Of a stretch of DNA of 64,000 bases, positions 1 through 9,249 are shown piece by piece (position 1 is the stretch's first letter; each line of letters begins with the position of its first letter). The notes beneath the pieces were generated by a model. It saw nothing but the letters and a program-made list of their open reading frames with translations, was not told the DNA's origin and did no database searches. This stretch comes from Lactarius indigo (taxonomy: Eukaryota > Basidiomycota > Agaricomycetes > Russulales > Russulaceae): NCBI GenBank assembly GCA_025766275.1, contig JAFKAC010000028.1, forward strand, positions 248,001-312,000, written 5' to 3'. The position numbers were made by a program, and so were the translations under genes.

Positions 1-35
1 ACCTCTAGAACCCACGCCCCTGCTAGGGCGTAACA
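1..35 (+). repeat. 3' end of a family-A LTR cut by the window edge
   Basis: The first 35 bases are the reverse complement of the start of the LTR at 3764 and 11131, with one mismatch, and end in TAACA. An LTR or whole element of family A therefore lies to the left, inserted into the LINE reading frame that resumes at base 36. The 5 bases after it (CATCT) would be one copy of its target duplication; the other copy is outside the window. Confidence 0.8.
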
Positions 36-2162
36 CATCTGGCTGGACCACGTCAATCGGTCCAAGGGCGCCTTCTTGGATGAAGAACTTCTTGGCCAGG
101 TCATGAGAGATGTCGGACTGTTCAGTGAGGATCGTTCCGTCGGGGCAGCACAGGGCCGGGATGCCAGATAGCCTGTGGCCATGCCTCCAGGAGGCGAGGT
201 CCCAGATGTTGCCCTTTTTAATTTGGTTGTCGTAGTACTCCCTTTTTGTGCGGTGCGTGGTTTGTGATGAACAGCACACAAGGAGGACATACTCACAGTG
301 ACAAGGAGACTGTGGTGAGATATGTCAAGGTGGCTGGAAAGCAGCAACAGGAGTCTAGTAGAGTAAAGCAAGAGTGTCTGGCACACAAGCAGTGAGAACT
401 GATATTGTTACATTAGAGGGAAGGGAGCTTACCTGGCACACAAGCAGTGAGAACTGATGTGGACCAGGAGCGTACATGGTACTCTACTTATACTCCTACA
501 GAGGGTGACAGTAGTACAAGGTAAGTAACGCTAGTCACAGAATACAAGGGGCCTATTGTTCTACAAAGGGACAAAAGAGTGGATGCTTTGAGAACAAGGG
601 AAAGGAGAACAAGAAGAGTCCAGAACTGGATGATATCATACTGACATCATAATAAGGATAATACCAAGTAAAGAACAAAGGAAAGTACAAAGGCGTTATA
701 CAACGCAGAGTCCGGATGTTATGATGTCATAAGAAGTACAGTGATGTCATATGTGACGCAATGATAAGTCCAGATTGTACAGATCAAAATAGTATCTAAT
801 CTACAGGTCCTGTATATCTAATCTAAAGCAGTCCATGCTGCAAGTCCGGTCCGTATGAGCCGCTAAGTGCGCAAGGGTCACTTATCAACAGTTCGCTTAA
901 GGTGTTTTTGGGTGTCGCATTGTAAGGCGTCGTCCCCGTTAGTGAGAACTCAGAGTCGGGCCACTGTGTCCCGGCAAGCGTCATTCCACCAGGGATTGTT
1001 GCGATCTTTGGTGGGAGCTTTGGTGCCGAAGTGGGTGTGTGAGGCCCTAGCAATGGCGTGTTGAAGTGTTTCGGCTGCTAGGTCTAGCTGAGCGGTCGAC
1101 TCAATGGGGGCGAGGGGTGGGAGGTGGGCCTCGATGTCCAAGCACCATGCTTTGAGCACATCGTCGTCCCAGGTGATCGAGAAGGAAGTGATCTTATGTT
1201 GTTTGGGACCGTGGTGCATACCAGCGATGTCCCAGGTGGAGCGAATGCCTGCGTGGTCAGATGCGATCAACGCCTCCCAGTCAATGACCGGGGGAGAAAG
1301 GTCCTCCGATGCAGAAGCCACGAGATTGTGCCAGACAAGGTCTAGCACGCTGTCACGTTCGTTCTCGGTGCCTCTCCTCATGGTAACTCCGGGCTTGGAA
1401 GCCAGATCGAGGGTTTGAGCCGCAGCCCATGCCTCCAGATCGGCGCGTTGAGGGGAAAAGGATGACCAATCCCTCAGAGACCATCGAGGGGAATGAATGT
1501 TGAAGTCACCGACGAGGATCGTCGGGACTGTGGGGTCTAGATCAAGGTTTAGTAGTGAGCGGAGGGCTGAAGGGTCAGTGACATCGTTGTAAAAATTAAT
1601 GATACGTAGGGAGCGTGTATGTATGCAAGCGTCTACTATGAGTAAGGACGGGTGGGAGATGAGGTCGAGGCGGGGGACGATATGAATCAGGTGTAGGCGT
1701 CTTTTGGAGGCAAGTCGACTGTATTTACCAGAGTAAATCATTACCTTAGTGCAAGTGTTGGTGGTGAAGTGGGGATAAAATAAGGACCAGCTCCAGTGGT
1801 TTGCCCCACCGAGAACTTCTATTCCTTGTTTAGCTCTATCCCCACGTGCAGTACCTATGGTGCCGAACCACGGTTCTTGTACGCATATGATGTCATCATG
1901 TTCGTTGGTTGATAAGAGAGCGTGCATGGCATCGTTGCGGTGACGCATGTTAACCGAGAGAATGTTCGTACTATGCATAGAGAGGGGAGCGGAGTGCATT
2001 GTTGATTATCTCCCAGAGGTGCTCTCCTTGGGTGATATCTTTGAAAAGGTCAATGGGGTATGTGTTGGTAAGGAAGTCGGCAATGGTGTCTGTCAATGGG
2101 GGAAGAGAGGTGTTGATAGCGAAGTGGAAGTCATAGTTGCTCTGGATGATGTGGTGGATCAT
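36..2162 (-). pseudogene. LINE ORF2: APE-type endonuclease and linker towards RT, broken
   Basis: ORF2 opens at ATG 2162, six bases past the ORF1 stop region, suggesting stop-restart translation. A frameshift near 1975-1999 moves it into the 349-codon frame 1999-950. That frame holds the APE endonuclease signature: SVNM, VQEPW, GDFNIHSPRW, a TxxDLVW-type motif and SDHAGI, i.e. the metal-binding N, E, D/N/H and terminal SDH residues. A TGA at 950-952 stops it where an Arg (CGA) fits the frame. Translation beyond continues through NWPWW-like, KREYYDNQI and WDLASW motifs, typical of the EN-RT linker, and is split by the solo LTR at 265-890. It would nick target DNA for target-primed reverse transcription. 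The RT domain is not in the window. Confidence 0.82.
265..890. repeat. Solo LTR, family B (626 bp)
   Basis: The block runs from TGATGAACAG to CTTATCAACA and is flanked by GTTTG (260-264) and GTTCG (891-895), a 5-bp target duplication differing by one CG/TG transition. It is clearly related to 15833-16408, sharing blocks such as GTGGACCAGGAGCGTACA and CCGCTAAGTGCGCA. No internal coding sequence remains, so it is a solo LTR left by recombination. Which direction the parent element was read is not clear. Confidence 0.85.
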
Positions 2163-2165
2163 CAG

Positions 2166-3355
2166 TCAGTCGTGTTCGTTGGGTGGAGGGGGAGTGGAGT
2201 CCTCTGATTCGCCAATAGCCGTGAAGTGTTGTCCATCTTCCAGGACGCTCAATGCGAATGTGAACAGGGAAAGGCGTGACCACCGTTCTGTGAAGTCCTC
2301 GAGAGCACGTCTAGCGGCGGCCATCGATTTCTTTTCAGTCAGGACGCGTTCAGTGTGGGGGCGTGTGAGTGGGAGACCGTGCTTGACAGCAAAGCGGAAA
2401 GCACTGGATTCAAGGAGAGTGGTGGTGGGGTCCTCGTCGGGGACGAGGTGCCAATCTTCGGTGAGTAGTCGTCGGTTGGCATCGCAATCAGGTTGGTTAG
2501 TGGGACAGATGCGCTCGATGCAAGCCAGCGCCTGTTCAAGGTCGGCACCATGTTTGACGTGTATAGTGCGGATGTCATCAACCGATGGCAGAGGGACTTT
2601 GGGTCTCTGTGACCACGGGGCGGAGATGGCTGAGACTGGGGGTTGATCAGCGTTAAATTGGGCTGCCGCCGTGTGGGGCGCAGGGGGCGCAGACATGGAG
2701 GTGAGTGGGCGGGCAGCGACCTTTGAGCATTTGCGCTGGCCCCCTGTCCGTCCTTGACTTCGTCGTTGTATGGTGGTGAAACCGTCCTCAGCACCTGCAG
2801 TCACGGGGACATCCTCCCGTTGAGTTGGGACTAGTCCTTCCGCCGGGGGTGTGATGACGGGTTTGGCCTTGCCCTTGGCAGAGGGTTTAGCCAAAGAAGT
2901 CACACCGGGGGCAGTCAGATCGGGCTTGGGCGCCAGGGGAGGGGGGGCGAACCCCTTCTTCATGAGACACCAAGGCGACCAAGTCGCGTGCTTTCCCTTG
3001 CAGTTGAGGCACAGGAATACGCATTTGCATATTCCAATAACCTCGTGTGGGTGCGGGCAGTGGGTAGCGTGGTCTTCAACATGGTGGGAGCCACCACATT
3101 TCACACAGCGTACCACGTTGGAGGGGAGAGGACAAGCCGGGGCGTCAGTGGAGTGACCAATGGCATGGCAGTGGCCGCACATGCTGATGGTCGGGGTGTC
3201 TCCAGTGATGAACAGCTTGACCTCGGAGTTGAACATGTAGATTGAGTTGGCTCTGGCAGAGTTGGAAACCCCACCGTTGTGATTGGCATAGGCGAAAGAT
3301 ACTGTGGAAGATTCCTGCTCGGCGACGCGATTCATGGAGCCCTGCCAATGGGGGG
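2166..3355 (-). pseudogene. LINE ORF1, C-terminal part with zinc knuckles
   Basis: An open minus-strand frame (from about 3355, first codons HWQGSMNRV) carries three cysteine-rich knuckles: CGHCHAIGHSTDAPACP, CVKCGGSHHVEDHATHCP and CLNCKGKHATWSPWC. These are nucleic-acid-binding modules of LINE Gag-like proteins. It ends at a TGA at 2166-2168, and ORF2 begins at ATG 2162. The N-terminal part of the same ORF lies at 11885-15354, separated by the solo LTR and the Ty3 element. Confidence 0.82.
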
Positions 3356-3763
3356 TGTTATGATCTTTTCCTTGGACTCGTTCTTTCGCATCTTACTGTT
3401 CCTTTCCCTACACCATACGAGCCCTGTACGATTACGCGGACTTTACAATTACCCGGTTCCTATCACACACCCTACTTATCGATGCTCCCTTCGGATAAAG
3501 TTCGACATGTGCTAGTTTCCATTGTGTTCCCAATCACACGCGATCCCGCGTGATTCACCCTTATTCCCAGTACAGCTTCCCTTTGTTCTCTTTATGTCTC
3601 TCCCTTGTTCCAAGACCGGCGATGGCGCCATTTGTTTGTAGTCGCCATACTGGCTGTTGTCTATTTAAACCTAGTCTTATCTAGCTTGTACGGTAGACTA
3701 GACTTCTTGTGTAAATACTACACTCGAACGCCTTTGTGCCTTTACTGTCTCACGAATCCCTTG

Positions 3764-4342
3764 TGTTACACCCTAGCAGGGGCGTGGGTTCTAAAGGTTC
3801 TGAATCACACAAGTATCAAGCGAAGACTTCTGTTGTCTTATTGCTATGAAATACGAGTGATAAAAGTGTGGCACAAGGTGCAGCACTACTCTGTAATGTA
3901 GGACTCCTCGTCCGAAGTGTCTAACACTTCTCTACACTTGATCTTGCTAGTGCACAGAGTATAACAGGTGTAACGCGTTGATATAGTTCAACTGCAAAGA
4001 CTTCGAAGTGTCCTGGTTAGGGACTGAGATAGGGGATGCACAAGAAGAGAGGGATAAGGCGAGGTCACACCAAAGTACGGAGGCAAGGTTGCTAGATTGC
4101 AAACGAAGCCAAGTCTGGCTTCCTACGGTCTATGGTACAGGTTTATATAGGACAGGGTTCCAAACAACATAAACACAAGTCCACACAATATCAAAGAGAC
4201 TAAACGGAGTAAACAGAAGTTCGGATCAAAGTAACAGCGCCACTAGTAACAGTAGCTCCTTTGGTAACAAGGTATGGTACAGAAGGGGGAAGGCAGGGTG
4301 GAGACATACTGTGGCTTAGGTCCAAAGCGTCGGATCATAACA
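3764..4342 (-). repeat. Ty3-1 3' LTR
   Basis: On the plus strand it begins TGTTACACCC and ends GGATCATAACA. Apart from one transition it is identical to 11131-11709. In the sense of the element it is the downstream LTR, preceded by a purine-rich tract. Confidence 0.95.
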
Positions 4343-4355
4343 TGAGCCCCTCTCT
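4343..4355 (-). promoter_or_regulatory. Ty3-1 candidate polypurine tract
   Basis: In element sense the 13 bases before the 3' LTR read AGAGAGGGGCTCA. A G-rich purine run at this position normally primes plus-strand DNA synthesis. The pyrimidines near the LTR edge make its exact limit uncertain. Confidence 0.5.
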
Positions 4356-4368
4356 AAGTCAACTCTCC

Positions 4369-7300
4369 CTAGAGTGCTTCGAAGTCCATCAGGTCATAGA
4401 CATCGTTGTCTACGTCATTGGAGGGGGTGCTTTCGCGAGGGAGGGGGCAGCGATGTTGGCGAAGGAAGTTGAAGGGACCATGGGCCCCACACTTGCGACA
4501 ATTTTCATACTTGGGGCACTTGATTTCTTCATGGCTGTTGCTGGTAAAACACTTGCCACACCACTGAGTGCGTTCTTCTGGGGCTGGCCAGAGGCACTGA
4601 TAGGGGAAGTGGTCAGTGCTAGAACACCTCCAGCAAAACTTCTGTTTTTGAGGGCAGGCGAAGGAGAGGTGGTCTTCAGACTGGCACCTGTAACAAAGTC
4701 GAATGGTGCCAGTCTCCTTCTTGTTGGCTCTGCGCTTGCGTCTCTTCTTCCTTTCTGCAGAGGGGCTAGGTCCTTCTGGTTCGTCGTGGAGTCGTGGCAT
4801 GGAGTGGTAGCGAGGTGGAGCAGGGGCAGGAATGGGGTGGACTTCGAAGGGGTGAGTTTCTTCTTCCGGAGGAGGGGGGTGTAGTGTGAGCCATCGGTCT
4901 GCAATCCAGACATAGGCCTTGTGTTCTTGCAGCCTTCTTCGGGTGCTGGTTAGTTGCATGTCCATGTTGAGGAGGTGCCTTTTGAGGGGCTCCATCGTTT
5001 TGTACAGGCCTTCAATCTCCTTTCGGAGGGCCTTCTGGTTTCGCAAGAGTCGGTGAGTCCTGGAGATTTCTGCTGTGAGGCGGTCATCTTTCAGGTCTTC
5101 TAGGACTTCATCGACTTGTCTGGCTGTGGGGGAAGCTTCGTCCAAGTTCTGCATCTGAGCTGGGGTGATGGGGGGAGCTGGGTTGTGGGGGTCGTCGTCT
5201 CTGGGAAGGAGGAAAAGGGGGAGGCCATAGTGAGGAAGGTTTTTGCCCATGGTGCCGATGACATCTTCTTTGTTTTCGCTGATCTTGATCCATTTGGCAT
5301 CCTTTCGGATGTACGAGGTTGGGTCAGCATCATCAGGGATGAGGAAGTGGACATAGCGGCTGCTCCAGGGGTCATTCAAGAAGAAGGGGTAATCAGGGTC
5401 GTCGTCTTCTTCAGCAGCGATGTGCATCCTTTCATAGTTAATGGGGAGTGCGTCCATGATTGGGTCGTTGATTATTTCACTGAGACGAGCCATGGTCACT
5501 CTAGGATCAGGGGGGGAGGTGGTAGGTCGGTGTATCTCAGGAGTAGGGGGAGCTGTGTGTCCAGGAGGGGGAACGCGAAGGGCTATTCCTCCTCCTTCTG
5601 TTTCTATGACGCTGGGCATGGTGGGATCAATGGGTTGTGGTTCCTGGATGAGTGAAGGCAAGGAAGGGGGTCGTGCTGGGAAGGGGGAATAGCCAGAGGA
5701 AGGTGTGACAGAGGGCGTTTCATCAAAGGAGCCTCTTTCCATGGCACGAGCAACAAGACGTTCTACAGAGGAGGAGCGAGAGGGCATGGTGAGGAAGCTA
5801 GTGGGGAAGGTGGTTGCTGTTCGTACTGTTACTTCCTTTCGTTTTAACCATTGCTTTGCTCCTTCGCTTCTGGGGTTGCTTTCAAAGTGTTCCTGAATAA
5901 GTTCTGGGGCGTTGAGGTTCTTTTCTGGTTCCCAACTGTTGTGTGCATCGGAGTATCCCTTCCACTTGATTAGGAACTGTAACTGGTTCCTGTGGCGTCT
6001 TGTTTCTAGTATTTTCTCGACTTCCCACTCCTGTTCCCCATCTACTAGATCTGGGGGTGGTTCCGTAAAGTTCTTTCCATGTATGGAGGTTTCTTTGTAT
6101 GGCATCAGGAGTGACGCATGGAATACTGGGTGGATCCGCCACTGATGGGGAAGTTTCAGGGCATATGTGGTGGCGGAGATCTTCTTTGTGACCCTGAAGG
6201 GTCCGTATCTTTTTGGGGCTAACTTGAAACTAGGGTGCGTTGTTTTCAAGTTCCTGGCATCCAGCCACACGCTATCTCCTTCTGTGTGTTGTTCGAAGCG
6301 AGAGGATCCTTTGTAGAGTGACTGTGCATGGGTAATTGCTGCTTGGGCGGTCCTTCTGGCTTCCTGGATTCGCTCCAATCTCTCTTGTGTTCCTGGTACT
6401 GTGGTCGTTCTTTCTGGTTGATGTACTCTTGGGATGTACCCAAGGATTAATTCGTAGGGTGCCTTTTTAGTGGTTGCGCTTGGCCAGGAGTTGTGGGTGT
6501 ACTGTGCCAGTGGTAGTAGCTCCGTCCAATTGTCTTGTTGATGGTTTATGAACATTCGGAGGTACTGTTCTAACCACTGGTTTGTTCGCTCTGATTGTCC
6601 ATCTGTTTGTGGGTGGTATGCTGTGCTGATGTTTTGTTCTATGTCAAGCACTCTGCACAGTTCTTTGATGAACTTCGCTGTGAATCTGGGGTCTCTGTCG
6701 GAGATGACCCTTCTTGGTAGTCCACAGTGTGGCAGGACAGTTTTGGCATAGAGTTTTGCCACTCCTTCTGCGTCTATTGTTTTGCTGCATGGGATAAAGA
6801 AGGCTGCTTTGGAACAGTCATGATCCGTGATGGTGAGAATTGTGTCATTGTCTTCTGATTGGGGTAGCTTTGTGATAAAGTCTAGAGCGATGGTTTCAAA
6901 AGGGAGTGCTTCTGGGTTAGTCTTGATGGGGAATATTGGTGGTTTCGGGTTCCCAGGGAAGTTCTTGTTTGATTGGCATGTGGCACAGCCCTTTACATAT
7001 GCGGATATGTCGTCTTTCATGTTTGGCCACCAAAAGTCTTGTGACACTATCCACAAGGTCTTTGTTATTCCGGGGTGTCCAGCTGTTTTTGTATCGTGAA
7101 ACAGGGAAATTACCCCCCTCTTTAGCGGTGTGTTGTCCACAACCACCAGTTTGTCCCCTCTCCACCAGTGTTTGCCTTGTTTTACTAGGTGGAAGGGGGC
7201 GGCCCACTCGTCCAGGGTGTCTTGGTGGTCTAATTGGTGTGCCATGACCCGGTCATCTATCCTTATGGAGAGAGCGGAGTTTGCGAAGATGGTTGGGGTC

Positions 7301-9249
7301 AGGACCACTACATCAGTGTTATCCCCTGCTCCGGTGTCATGGTCAGGGCGTCTTGACAGGGCATCAGCATGGTTTTGGGGTCTGGGTTTGTGGTGAAGTT
7401 TGATGTGATAATCTGCAAGTCTGGGGATGTAGCGCGCCACTCTCCTATTGATTTGTCGAGGGTGGCGATAATATTCTAGGTTTTTGTGGTCTGTAAACAC
7501 TGTGATTTCATGGGGGGATCCTAAAAGAAGGTGTCTCCAGTGTTCCAGTCCTCTGATTACTGCCAGGAGTTCCCTGTCATGGATGTCATAGTTGTGCTCC
7601 GCTTCGGAAAATGATTTGGAGAAGTATCCCACAGCTTGTGGTTTGTTTCGGCTGTCTCTTTGTGTTAAGATTGCCCCTGTGGCGAAAGCGGAGGCATCTA
7701 CTTCTAGTTCGAAAGGTTTGTCCATATCTGGTTGGCATAAGATGGGGTCTTTGCACACAAGCGTGATGAGAGCTTCTAAGGCTTCTGCTGCTTCCTTTGT
7801 CCATCTGAAGGGTCCTTCTGACGTCTTTATTGTGTCCGTGATGGGTCTTGCTAAGTGAGCGAAGTTGGGGATGAAGGGTCGCTGATAACTTAGTGTTCCC
7901 AACACGCTTCTTGCTTGTTTGACTGACTTGATGTCCCTTGGCCAGTCTTTTAGTCCTTCTACCTTCTTTGGGTCGATTTTGATTTGAGACCCATCAATGA
8001 CAATGCCTAGGTAGTGGATCTTTCTTTGTTCGAACACGCATTTTGACACTTTAAGGAAATAAGATTCCCTTTCACAGATTTCCAAGAATTCGTGTACAAT
8101 TTGTCTGTGGCGTTCTGTATCTTCTTCTGTGGCTATCAGGACATCGTCCATGTACACAAATAGCTCTCTTGGGTATTTGTCCATAAGTGGTCGAAGTATT
8201 CTGCTCATGGTTCTTGCAAAGGTAGCTGGTGCATTTGTGAGGCCGAAGGTCATGACTCGAGGGATGAACAGCCCCCTTGGTGTCTTGAAGGCTGCCTTCC
8301 ACTGGTCTTCCTCTTTTATGCGGATGTTATGGTACCCCCACCGGATATCGAACTTTGAGAACAGTGTTTTCCCATTTAAGTTGGTCAGGATGTCGGAGAT
8401 GAGAGGTAGTGGGTAAGTGTCTTTTATTGTCCAGGTGTTTAGGGGTCTGTAGTCCAGGATAGGGCGCAACCCTCCGTCTGTTTTCTTTCTGAAGAAGGAG
8501 GAAGTGTAGGGGGAGCTTCCTTCATAGATGTATCCTTTTGCTATGTTTTCGTCGAGATATGCCTTCAACTCCTTGTCCTCTTCTGGAGTCAAGGGGTAGA
8601 TTTTGCAGTTGATCTTGTTGGGTGCATCTGGTCGCAATGTGATGGGATGGTCTTCTTCTCTTTCTGGGGGAAAGCGCTGTGCTTCTTCGTCTGAGAATAC
8701 TTTGTTGTGGCACTGGTATTCCTCTGGGATTGCAGTTTCTTTTACTGGGTCAAAGGTTGTTTTGGTTGCTGCCGCTTTCGCTTCTTGGTGTCGCTTTCTT
8801 CGGAAGCGGTACCCTCCTGTCAGGATGGTAACAGCTTCTCCTTTCAGCTCTTGTTTCTTCCAGTCTATGTCTGGGTTTTCGTGTTCGAACCAGGGGTATC
8901 CGAAGATCATTCTGTCTTCCCCTAGGCTGGTTACAAAAAACTGGAAAGGAGTTTCTTCTTCTCCTCTTTTTATCCATAGCTGGCATGTTTCTGTCATGGT
9001 GCCATCTTTGTTTAGTGATCCATCTACATTCCGGACCAATCTGGGTGGTTTCAGAGGAGTGGTTCCTAGTCCAAGTTTTTGGATTAGGTTTCGGTCGATT
9101 AGGTTGTCTGTTGCACCGCTGTCCAGCAGCACATTTATGCGAGCTTCTTTGTAGTAAAGGCGAACGAGGACTTTGATTGTCATAGCACTATCGCGAACAC
9201 TATACATTGAATTGGCCTCCCTGTCAGCTCTCACAGGTCGGCATCGCAA
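4369..9249 (-). CDS. pol: Ty3-1 Pol polyprotein with chromodomain and zinc-knuckle C-terminal extension
   Basis: The open frame is about 1626 codons with no early ATG; it is reached by -1 frameshifting from Gag. Domains in order: aspartic protease (LLDSGATDNLID, residues about 38-49), reverse transcriptase (YMDD catalytic core), RNase H (ELEVDASAFATGAIL), integrase zinc finger (HPG...WWPNM...CATC), integrase core (ALDFITKLPQ, ISDRDPRF, YHPQTDGQSERTNQWLE), then a chromodomain (EWEVEKILETRR, FLIKWKGYSDAHNSWEP). After this come about 450 more residues: a low-complexity stretch, a domain shared with Ty3-2, a predicted coiled coil and four zinc knuckles near the C-terminus (CYRCQSEDHLSFACP, CWRCSSTDHFPYQC, CGKCFTSNSHEEIKC and a fourth). 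That tail is unusual. The frame is fully open, so the protein may be functional. Confidence 0.93.
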   Translation of the reverse strand: MRCRPVRADREANSMYSVRDSAMTIKVLVRLYYKEARINVLLDSGATDNLIDRNLIQKLGLGTTPLKPPRLVRNVDGSLNKDGTMTETCQLWIKRGEEETPFQFFVTSLGEDRMIFGYPWFEHENPDIDWKKQELKGEAVTILTGGYRFRRKRHQEAKAAATKTTFDPVKETAIPEEYQCHNKVFSDEEAQRFPPEREEDHPITLRPDAPNKINCKIYPLTPEEDKELKAYLDENIAKGYIYEGSSPYTSSFFRKKTDGGLRPILDYRPLNTWTIKDTYPLPLISDILTNLNGKTLFSKFDIRWGYHNIRIKEEDQWKAAFKTPRGLFIPRVMTFGLTNAPATFARTMSRILRPLMDKYPRELFVYMDDVLIATEEDTERHRQIVHEFLEICERESYFLKVSKCVFEQRKIHYLGIVIDGSQIKIDPKKVEGLKDWPRDIKSVKQARSVLGTLSYQRPFIPNFAHLARPITDTIKTSEGPFRWTKEAAEALEALITLVCKDPILCQPDMDKPFELEVDASAFATGAILTQRDSRNKPQAVGYFSKSFSEAEHNYDIHDRELLAVIRGLEHWRHLLLGSPHEITVFTDHKNLEYYRHPRQINRRVARYIPRLADYHIKLHHKPRPQNHADALSRRPDHDTGAGDNTDVVVLTPTIFANSALSIRIDDRVMAHQLDHQDTLDEWAAPFHLVKQGKHWWRGDKLVVVDNTPLKRGVISLFHDTKTAGHPGITKTLWIVSQDFWWPNMKDDISAYVKGCATCQSNKNFPGNPKPPIFPIKTNPEALPFETIALDFITKLPQSEDNDTILTITDHDCSKAAFFIPCSKTIDAEGVAKLYAKTVLPHCGLPRRVISDRDPRFTAKFIKELCRVLDIEQNISTAYHPQTDGQSERTNQWLEQYLRMFINHQQDNWTELLPLAQYTHNSWPSATTKKAPYELILGYIPRVHQPERTTTVPGTQERLERIQEARRTAQAAITHAQSLYKGSSRFEQHTEGDSVWLDARNLKTTHPSFKLAPKRYGPFRVTKKISATTYALKLPHQWRIHPVFHASLLMPYKETSIHGKNFTEPPPDLVDGEQEWEVEKILETRRHRNQLQFLIKWKGYSDAHNSWEPEKNLNAPELIQEHFESNPRSEGAKQWLKRKEVTVRTATTFPTSFLTMPSRSSSVERLVARAMERGSFDETPSVTPSSGYSPFPARPPSLPSLIQEPQPIDPTMPSVIETEGGGIALRVPPPGHTAPPTPEIHRPTTSPPDPRVTMARLSEIINDPIMDALPINYERMHIAAEEDDDPDYPFFLNDPWSSRYVHFLIPDDADPTSYIRKDAKWIKISENKEDVIGTMGKNLPHYGLPLFLLPRDDDPHNPAPPITPAQMQNLDEASPTARQVDEVLEDLKDDRLTAEISRTHRLLRNQKALRKEIEGLYKTMEPLKRHLLNMDMQLTSTRRRLQEHKAYVWIADRWLTLHPPPPEEETHPFEVHPIPAPAPPRYHSMPRLHDEPEGPSPSAERKKRRKRRANKKETGTIRLCYRCQSEDHLSFACPQKQKFCWRCSSTDHFPYQCLWPAPEERTQWCGKCFTSNSHEEIKCPKYENCRKCGAHGPFNFLRQHRCPLPRESTPSNDVDNDVYDLMDFEAL

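Noticed and set aside
950..1999. Host AP-endonuclease or exonuclease gene
   Set aside because: Zinc-knuckle ORF upstream, linker to RT downstream and the insertions show that it is a LINE endonuclease domain.
4261..4884. Plus-strand ORFs opposite Ty3 pol and gag (for example 4261-4884, 8603-9154, 10180-10701)
   Set aside because: They mirror the coding frames of pol and gag and show no independent motif.
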